From Cymodocea nodosa (lineage: Eukaryota; Streptophyta; Magnoliopsida; Alismatales; Cymodoceaceae): DNA of 64,000 bases. The stretch is from contig CM072347.1 of the NCBI GenBank assembly GCA_036874045.1, positions 9,488,501-9,552,500 of the forward strand. Reading direction: 5' to 3'. This document shows positions 56,398-64,000 of this stretch, piece by piece. Under the pieces are notes generated by a model that searched no databases, was not told where the DNA came from, and saw only the letters and a list, made by a program, of their open reading frames with translations. The stretch's first letter is position 1, and each line of letters begins with the position of its first letter. The position numbers and the translations under genes were made by a program.

Positions 56398-59300
56398 ATG
56401 AATATATTATTTTAGAATTGCCATGGGCTGATCAATCGATCAACCCAAATATATCTCAAAAATCTTATCAAAACTCAAAAATTAGAGGCAATATGCATAT
56501 TAGAACATTTTATGAAGCCTGAAGATACTCAAAAATTTGCTGATAATATTAATTGGAATTATCATTATGGCAATTCCAAAATCTGCACTCTCTGGTCGGA
56601 TAATCTTACTTTTCAGATTATAGATATGCATCCTCAAGTTTGTACTTATCAAGTATTAAATGCCCCTTACAAGGATTTATTTATTTCGGTTATTTACGCC
56701 TCTTGCAACCAATATACCAGACGTCAACTCTAGAATCAATTATCAGAGATTAATTCGATTGCAGATAAATCAAGCTGGATTTTAGGGGGAGATTTTAATG
56801 TGGTTAGGCATATTGGAGAAACTAAGAATATTCTGCATAATCAACAATCAGCTATGCAGGATTTCAATGAATTTATTCATAACAATCTCCTCACGGAACC
56901 TTTTCATCATGGGAATCAATTTTCTTGGTGCAATAACAGATCAGAATCTGATAGAAGGTATGCCAGACTAGATCGTATCTTAATTAATTCGTAGATGGCA
57001 ACACATATTATAGAAGATATAATTTATGGGAATCGAGTAAACTCGGATCATGCATATATTATCCTTCAGAATATGAATACTAGCTCTTGGGGGCCAACCG
57101 CATTTCGCTTCAAAAATATGTGGCTGACTTATGAAGATCTACCAAATATGATTCAAGTGGTGTGGCATAGTCTCACCTATAATAATCCTATTACAAATTT
57201 CAGTGCAAAACTCAAGCTGCTCAAAGAAAAACTTAAGATTTGGAATGCAGATAGAGTGGGCAATATCTTTGAAGAAGAAAAGCAGATAATTAGACAAATA
57301 AATTTTCTGGAACAGGACTTCCAACAAAACGGTAGCACCTTGGAGAAACTTTCCTGCCTTCATAATTATCAAGAAGCCCTTCGCAAAAACAATTATCGAC
57401 AATCTCTCTTTTTTAGACAATCTACACACATTGATTGGATGAAGGATATGGATCGAAACACAAAATACTTCCATCAAATTATCAAAAGAAGAAGCACGAA
57501 GGATTGTTTTAAGAGTATGCTCAGATCAGATATGTCCAATATTACTTGTGAACAACTCAAAATCAAAGGAAAAAACTATTTCAGCAATTTACTGACATCC
57601 CAACATACGCATATGATGGATAGTATGATCAGTAATATTCCTACTATTCTTAATTTGGAGGATAACAGGAAATTATGGGATATTCCCAACATCAATGAGA
57701 TTAGAAAAGTTGTCTTCGATCTTCCCAATAACAAAGCTCCAGGTCCCGATGGCTTCACTGCGGAATTCTTCAAACATTTCTGGAATATTATCGGTAATGA
57801 CTTTTGTCTTGCAGTTCAAAGTTTCTTTGCAAGATCTTCTCTGAATGATAAATGGAAGTCTACTTTCATTACATTAATTCCAAAGAAGAAACAACCAGAG
57901 GAGTTTTCAGACTTTCATCTTATTAGTCTATGCAACATCTCTTATAAATGTATTACCAAAATCTTAGCTAATCGGATTTCGGAAATCATACTCAACATCA
58001 TATCTAATACTCAAGCAGCATTTATTAAAGGCAGAAGTATTTTTGACAATATATCTCTTACTCAGGAGCTCATACAATATATAGACCAAGGCCATCGAGG
58101 GGGAAATCTTATGATTAAACTCGACATGGAAAAAGCATTCGATAGAATGGAATGGTTAGCTATTTTTGACACTCTTGCAGCCTTCGGATTTGACACTACT
58201 ATTATTGATCTAATATCAAGATGTATATCGTTGAATCCCACCTCAGTTCTTTTCAATGGAGCTAATTCTCAAGTATTTTATCCAACCTGAGGATTACGAC
58301 AAGGTGACCCTCTTTCTCCTCTTCTCTTCATTATCACTGAAGAATTATTATCTAGGGCTCTCCTTAAAATGCAAATGGAGCAAAATTATGTCCCTTATAA
58401 ATGCCAAGGAAGACATTGGAAAATATCTCACTTGCTTTTCGCTGATGATGCTATTCTTTTTCTCAGTGGCCGCAAATCAATGTTAGACAAAGCTCTAACC
58501 ATTTTGCAGCATTATGAAGCATCTACGGGACAAAAAATCAACTACAATAAGAGTAACTTCTATGTCTCCAAAAAAAGTCCGGAGCACAGGAAGAATATTT
58601 TCTCTACTATGATTGAATGTCCTCAAGGAAACTGGCCTTTCATCTACCTCGGCTGTCCAATTTTCAAAGGTTAATCTCATATTAAATATTTCCAATATCT
58701 CATTGACAAAATTCAAAACAAAGTTGCAGGTTGGAAGGCTAAATTTCTTAGCCAAGGGGGAAGATTAATGCTTATCAAGCATGTGTTAAATTCTATTCCT
58801 ATACACACCTTATCAGTTTTGCCCCTTCCTTGTGGAATCGTTCAGAAGATCAACAATATCTGTGCTCGTTTTTTCTGGTATGGAGATAGTAATCAGAAAA
58901 ACTTTCATTGGCTCAAATGGGAAAAAATCTCCACCCCTGTTCCCGAAGGTGGGCTCGATATCAGAAATTTAAAAGAGCAATTAATAGCTTTTCAACTAAA
59001 GCAAATACACAAGCTGATCAATAATAAAGGCATCTGGGCTGAAACCATCAAGGCAATCTATGGCAGTATGGACCATATTTTTAATATCCACAGAGACAGC
59101 AACATAGGAAAAACATTGGGCAAAACGTGGCATATATATTATCAAAATCTGCAGATTCCAAGATTTGTTAAAGCTGCTTGGAATTCTATCAGAAATCATC
59201 TACCTTGTAACAACAAACTATTGGGTTTTTGGAGTCCCGGAATACCTACAAAAGTTTCTGTTTTTCTATGGAAACTCAAAAATAAATTTCTTCCGGTAGA

Positions 59301-59658
59301 TGAAACCAGAAAACATATGGGACACCAATTACCGTCCATATGCGGGTTTTGCAGGAACGCCACAGAAACTATCAATCATATTTTTTATAAATGCTCTTTC
59401 ACTAGAGATATTATCAAATGGCTCCGATTATTGACCACAGCAAATCCTATCTACAACTGGGAAATATGGTGCAGGCAGCAGCTATATTCTCGCAAAAAAT
59501 CTTCTCGGAATCAATTTTATAAATATCTAACGGCATTCACTCTCTAGAGCTTGTGGAAACACAGATGTGAGATAATATTCGGCAATAAAAAGCCTAATAT
59601 TACTACTATCGTATCCCAGATTATTTATTATATCAATGGTTTCAATATCCGAGAATGA
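56398..59658 (+). pseudogene. LINE ORF2, endonuclease and reverse transcriptase
   Basis: One frame of 1087 codons from ATG 56398, with in-frame stops at 56413, 56731, 56992, 58288, 58672 and 59545. Endonuclease: the N-terminal motif (TAG in place of its Trp, then NCHGLINRS), SSWILGGDFNVVR (catalytic Asp about 56791), GNQFSWCNNRS, YARLDRILIN and SDHAYI. RT: NNKAPGPDGFTAEFF, TFITLIPKKKQPEEFSDF, QAAFIKGRSIFDNI, IKLDMEKAFDRMEW, GLRQGDPLSPLLF and FADD (58438-58449). C-terminal zf-RVT: KVSVFLWKLKNKFLPV, CGFCRNATETINHIFYKC. It nicks DNA and copies LINE RNA at the nick. Endonuclease and RT catalytic residues are retained. Confidence 0.95.
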
Positions 59659-60250
59659 GTACGCAGATTTCAAGATATACAACATACAAGTCACAACTTA
59701 CGAGGAGTTTACTTGCTCGCCGCATACAACAGTCATCGGAAGAAATGCTCTCTGACACTTCTCTATTCATACAGAAACTCTGTTCACATGGAAATTATGT
59801 TCACACAGGAACGGCTTTTCGGACGTACCATCCTGGTTTCGGTCTGACCGCCCTTTCTAAGGCTAGACCGAGTCTGCCCCAGTTGCACCGGAACCTAGAC
59901 ACGGTCATACTGACTTTTTCTACCGATCTTTTACCAGCTCAGTGTGACCGCTCAGTTCATGGTTAAACCGGAAGATCTCCGGTCGGACCGATCACAGCGA
60001 TCGGTTTTACCGACAAATCTCATATTTCATTTCACCTCGGTTCAACCGTCAACTATATCGGTTTGACCGTTTTCAGTTGACTGAAATTTTTCGGTTAAAC
60101 CGGAATCATTTTTTCCAGAAAATTTTTATATTTTCTTTACTTAGCAAATTTAGATCCTTGTATTGCCCTTTTCTTGGGCTCTTACTTTTTTAGCAAGACT
60201 ATCCCCTGATGAATGTAAAGGATAGATTTATATAAAAAAAAAAAAAAAAA
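59659..60250 (+). other. LINE 3' UTR and poly(A)
   Basis: No gene. It contains a cluster of imperfect palindromes built on CGGT...ACCG (CGGTCGGACCG 59980s, CGGTTCAACCG 60040s, CGGTTTGACCG, CGGTTAAACCGG), GC-richer than its surroundings. A TGTAAAGG-rich end and 17 A residues finish the element. Confidence 0.8.
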
Positions 60251-60267
60251 ATATTAGATAAGGTAAC

Positions 60268-60517
60268 ATGTAAAACTGCCTCTAAACAGCGTTTTACTCG
60301 TTAGGTTGGTTAACTCAACGAGTTATACTTGAATATTTTGGGTACCTTGATTGAATAAACTTTATTCAATATTTATTTAATTTCTAAACCCGATTTCTCT
60401 TCACATTGAGTTATACGCTTAAAACCCTATTTAAACACTTATTACACGAGGACTTAGGTTATTTGTAAACTTTGTCAAGAAAATCTTTCCCGCTTGTGGC
60501 TGTTACAACCTGCGACG
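60268..60517 (+). other. Remainder of B spacer upstream of env-like ORF
   Basis: Continues the A-like spacer (A 27132-27384). Contains TTAACTCAACGAGTTA and CTATTTAAACAC. No gene. Confidence 0.75.
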
Positions 60518-61932
60518 ATGGTCTCCAAGTTCTACAAAGGTTGTGGCAGAGGAAAAGGCAAAAGCAGAAGTGATGCAAAAGGAAAAGAAATAGAGAATGA
60601 TGAAGTTCCATGTACTTGGTTCAAGAAAATATTTCGAGTGAATAAAAGGTTAGAAGAACTTTATAGAGATTACTTCTTTTCTCAGGATATATTAGATGAA
60701 GTTAGATAAGAACTTCAACATACTGATGCAAGTATTACATACATGGGTATTCGAAGTAAATATGATAGAGAATACAAAATGAAATGTGCTGAGATTGCAT
60801 TTTTGGAACAGTATGCACAATATTTGGAAAAAGGTGTAGGTTCATCAAATAGAACTCCTCAAACTCCTATAAACGGTACAAGACTACATGCATTTGAGGA
60901 AGAGCATAAATCAGCTATCCCTACTCCTTTATATTCAAAACAAGTAGAATCAGATATTGCTGTAGACAAAACAAAAGTTGATAGTCTTCGAAAGGCTGTT
61001 GCAATAGAAAGTGCCTTAGAAGAATTAAAGCAGAAAACTTTTATAGAGCAATTTGAAAAGAAAACAGCAATACTTGAAAAGGAGAAACAAAAATGTTATA
61101 GAAGAAGGAAAGTCAGAAAAATTATGTCTAAGGAAACAAAGTCTATTGAAAAAGGAAAATCAGATGAAAATTTATTTCCAAAGGACAATGTATGTCTAGA
61201 CATTGTACCTTATTGTGCATCTGATAAACTCATCAGTTCCGAACACATTGAAACTGATGAAGATAATGAGACTTTATTTTCCCTTGCTAGAAAGCTTTAG
61301 AAGAAATCCAAGTCAAATATAAGCTCAAGTTTTTCTATTAGTACAAGTCTTGATGATGTAAAAATTGACAAATCAGAGCACCAAGCACCTGACATTGAAC
61401 AAGTTATTGCAGATATAATTGACAATGTTGAGGCAGTAACTAGTTCAAAGGCTGAATTGTCTGGAGTAGCAGATATTGAAATTGTTAAGACTCCAGAAGA
61501 GCAAAAAGTTAACCAGCCTTCTACGGAATCTATAGAAGTAGAGTTTGAGAATTCACAGCATGAATCAATGGAATTATCTGTTGAACAAAATGAATAATTA
61601 CAAATAGATACACCAGCTGTAGAATTTGTGGAAAAATTGTACTCTAAACATTCTATAGAGACTAAACAAATGAATGTTGAGCATATTGACAATGTTCCTA
61701 ACACTGTTGAAGCTGAAGAATCAAGCTTACCTGAGCAGCTTCAAGATAATATTTTGGAAGAGGAACAACATGACATTCATTTTGAAGAAGAGGTTCTTGA
61801 GATGAATTAAACTCTGAATCACAGCTTCAGATATCACCTTTTTTGTGTACAATATTAAAAATTCAAGGTAATGCAATTTATTTTAGATCTGAAGAAGCAT
61901 TGCAGAAATACAATAATCTGATTACATGTCAG
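60518..61932 (+). pseudogene. Env-like third ORF of B, truncated
   Basis: ATG at 60518 (MVSKFYKGCGRGKGKSR) with TAG at 60707-60709, then an open stretch 60743-61300 (MGIRSKYDREYKMKCAEIAF, LEQYAQYLEKGVGSSNR, a Lys/Glu coiled-coil-like segment LEELKQKTFIEQFEKKTA), TAG 61298-61300, further stops near 61594 and 61808. It ends at 61932 before the conserved LFEFQGL domain. Longer open stretches than A's copy in this half. Confidence 0.78.
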
Positions 61933-62087
61933 TTAGGGATAAGATATTTTTAAACATGCATAATTGTCGTGGATTAAGATAAACTGTGAAAAATAATCAC
62001 ATGAGTGTTAAATGTAGTAAACAGTTTACAGAAAATTTTTGGTAACAAATTACAATACATAAATCATGTAATACATAATTTGTATAA
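61933..62087 (-). other. 3' UTR of element C2, fused to B
   Basis: From 61941 (AAGATATTTTTAAACATGC) it matches C1 40033-40195. The LTR and PPT that should lie between this and the C2 LTR start at 44809 are missing. No gene. Confidence 0.8.
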
Positions 62088-63318
62088 TCACAAGCCTCTT
62101 TATCTTCGAAAAATACTGATCAGTGTCTGAAATTTTCTTTGCAATTTCTGTACTTACTTTGTTTATCTGATCAATTACTACTTGATCTAAATTATTTTGT
62201 GAAACTTGTGATGGTTGTTGTAAAAATTCAGTATGGATGTCTGTATGTATACCTGTATTTGTATCTGTTTGTGTACTTGTATTTATATCTGTATGTATAC
62301 TGGTATTTATATCTGTATGTTGCTATTGTGAAAATTGTGTTGATTGCTGTTGTTGCTGTTGTGACTGTGTTTACCTATCTTGTTGTTGTCAGACTATAGG
62401 TGTATTTGTTTCCTGGTATTTTTGGAGTTCCTTTGCAGAGAAAGATCTTGATTTTAATCTTTCCTGTGGCCAAGGTGTAATATCTATTTGACTTGCCACA
62501 ATTCTCAAAATCGTATCACCATAAAATAATTTACTCTGCAAATGTAAGATATGAGAAATAAAAATATCATATCAGTTCACCTGTATATGGTTAATTAATG
62601 CATATGTAGCATAAAGACAACATTTGCCAACTTCTACACCATGACCAAACCTCTGAAACAATAAAACATGTAGTATTTTTGCAATAAAATGTGCTTGGCC
62701 ATTTAAGTCATTTACTAACCTCAATGGTTTGTTGGTAGTGGATCTTTGGCTAAAGTTTGAATGTCCCATCCCAAATGATAAACATGTTTTCTTTTTGATA
62801 ATTTAACTCCATTTTTCAGACCAAGTACTTGATAAAGTAAATCTAGAGTTAAATATGTCATTTTCTTGTATATTGGAAACAGGAATACCTTCTTCCACTG
62901 TTAAGTTTGAGTAAAAACAACTGATAAGTTTGGGTATAACAAGATGGCCTGGCTGTTGTGGAAGTAGAGTCAACAAGTCTTGAAATTCAAACATTTCTCG
63001 TATATGTGCCATCCCTTCAAACTTAACTAGTCTTGAATATAAAACTGTAAAAGTTTTATATTTTTGAAATTTGTCATAACAGGAACTATTTCTAAACCAT
63101 AATAATGAATTTTCATCTAAACTTTGTTTAGGATTATGTATTTTCCTGTCATGATGTTCTGATTTGGGACTTGTTTCAATATTATCAGCAGCATCTATAT
63201 TTTCAGATCGTTTAGAACTAATGGAATTTCTATCAAAACTAGTATAAATGTTTGAAATATCTGTTATTGTCGTATTAATAATCTGCTGAAATTCTTCTAT
63301 TTGATCTTCTAGAAACAT
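62088..63318 (-). pseudogene. Env-like third ORF of C2
   Basis: Minus strand: frame 63318-62803 begins MFLEDQIEEFQQIINTT and has NSLLWFRNSSCYDKFQKY, YSRLVKFEGMAHIREMFEF (conserved motif), LISCFYSNLTVEEG, then a frame change. Frame 62769-62572 continues LNGQAHFIAKILHVLLFQRF and CCLYATYALINHIQVN. The Gln-rich tail contains repeated HTDINTS-type units coded by 62237-62335 and a stop at 62088-62090. Homologous to C1, A, B and H third ORFs. Envelope-like by position only. Confidence 0.8.
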
Positions 63319-64000
63319 TTCAGTAGCAATAGTATCTATATCAATCTATCTATCAGCAACATTTATGTCTATAATTCATCTATACAACAACTGTCTCTAT
63401 ATGAAAGAATGTTCTATATCTGTTTGTATAATAGAATCATCCTGTATTTTTGAAATTTCTATTCTTGAGACATAGTGTGATATTCAATCTGTAACTGTGT
63501 ATGTTGTTGATTATATACATTTATCAACAAGTATATTATATACTGTAATAGACATAACCATATGTATAAACTATAGTATAAGCAACTATACCAAAAATCA
63601 AAATTTTCTATCCGTGATACAGTTAAAAGAAGAATATCTGTACATTCCTCTTCAGATGAAATATCTTCAAAATTCATAGACTCAATGTCTATATCATCAA
63701 AAATATCATCAAAATTGATGTCATCTGTATATGTATCATCAAAATTTCCTACATGTTCTCTTTCGGTAGGAAAAGAATGTGTGCTTGCAGCATGATGTGA
63801 AAAACTATCCATTGTATTAAAAGATACATTATGCACTAATGTGACACAATACCTTAGAGTGTATGCTTGTAATCTAATATTTGTCACATCGGTTGGGATT
63901 CCTGACATAAATGTCTGTCCAGCTTCTATAATGGAACATAGTTTTCCATTTTTCAATGATTCTTCTTTTTGTTGCATTATTCTTTCTATACCTGTAGTTA
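63319..64000 (-). pseudogene. Upstream part of the C2 third ORF or linker, with a hydrophobic segment
   Basis: Minus-strand frame 63977-63459 (172 codons, MQQKEESLKNGKLCSIIEAG) has an acidic middle (DDTYTDDINFDDIFDDID) and a strongly hydrophobic stretch near residues 127-152 (SLYIWLCLLQYIIYLLINVY) that could span a membrane, then stops. Between 63458 and 63319 several stops occur. I do not recognise the protein; similarity to the N-terminal half of A's ORF is not evident. It runs off the right edge. It may be C2 coding sequence or another fragment. Confidence 0.4.

Larger units (their letters stand above)
54458..60250 (+). mobile_element. L1-type LINE inserted in element B
   Basis: 5793 bp with ORF1 (54543-56260), ORF2 (56398-59658), a 3' UTR and poly(A) (60234-60250), flanked by a 17-bp duplication, as expected for target-primed reverse transcription. 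It appears full-length or nearly so, since the pyrimidine-rich leader (TCTCTCTCTAG) precedes ORF1. Base composition is noticeably less AT-rich than the surrounding LTR elements. Several stops and frame changes make it inactive. Confidence 0.95.
45026..61932 (+). mobile_element. Element B: Sirevirus-like copia, sister of A, truncated at its 3' end
   Basis: Parts: 5' LTR 45026-46636, PBS 46639-46650, gag with internal duplication 46837-49500, protease to RNase H 50038-53121, spacer with LINE insertion (54458-60250), env-like ORF 60518-61932. The ORF breaks off at TTACATGTCAG (61932), where A continues ATTCTGCATG. No PPT or 3' LTR remains. B retains the protease that A has lost. Left duplication would be TTATT (45021-45025), with no partner. 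Confidence 0.9.

Overview
The window reads as repeat-dense, AT-rich plant nuclear DNA, most likely heterochromatin of a flowering plant. I found no host gene, rRNA, tRNA or CRISPR array. Evidence for a plant: Sirevirus-like Ty1/copia elements with tRNA-Met primer sites, Athila-like Ty3/gypsy elements with a tRNA-Asp type primer site, and an L1-type LINE whose ORF1 has the plant DUF4283/zinc-knuckle layout. The species cannot be read from this sequence. Almost every coding region carries stops or frameshifts, so the window is a graveyard of nested elements. Letter names below are local to this report.

Layout. (1) 1-550 plus 17289-19152 (- strand) is element E, an old copia gag-pol. It is split by element D (551-17288, - strand), a Sirevirus-like copia with TTTTA target duplications and both LTRs. 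D's 3' LTR was hit by Athila-like element F (1172-8115, +, duplication TTAGC). D's 5' LTR was hit by a solo LTR of the A family (14428-16134, duplication GATGA). (2) 19153-31697 is element A (+), with 5' LTR, PBS, gag-pol lacking protease, an extra env-like third ORF (27385-29652), PPT and 3' LTR. (3) 31698-33281 is a piece of a D-like LTR (G) plus an inverted copia RT fragment. (4) 33282-38669 is Athila-like element H (+): RT, integrase and a third ORF, with its RNase H replaced by an A-LTR fragment. (5) 38670-40741 is C1, the 3' LTR and env-like end of a - strand element. (6) 40742-44808 is unclassified sequence followed by an Athila-like gag (J) split by a solo C LTR (duplication AAGTT). 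(7) 44809-45025 plus 61933-64000 is element C2 (-), interrupted by element B (45026-61932, +), a sister of A. B in turn carries a 5.8-kb LINE (54458-60250) with a 17-bp target duplication.

How the parts relate. The copia elements share gag, protease, integrase, RT, RNase H order, the tRNA-Met primer site, the same polypurine tract (AAAAAGGGGGAGAT) and an LTR end with a G-run followed by GTGAAT. A, B, C2 and the Athila-like H all carry related third ORFs downstream of pol. The LTRs of copia families A, C, D and G and of the gypsy element F share a 13-bp inverted-repeat module (TTTCGGnnAGTTA / TAACTnnCCGAAA), and F and A share a 59-bp block with only three mismatches. These cross-superfamily similarities, in the LTR and in the third ORF, are the most interesting signals here.

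Limits: boundaries were set by eye from terminal TG/CA, target duplications and comparison between copies. Family names rest on recognised motifs, not on a search.
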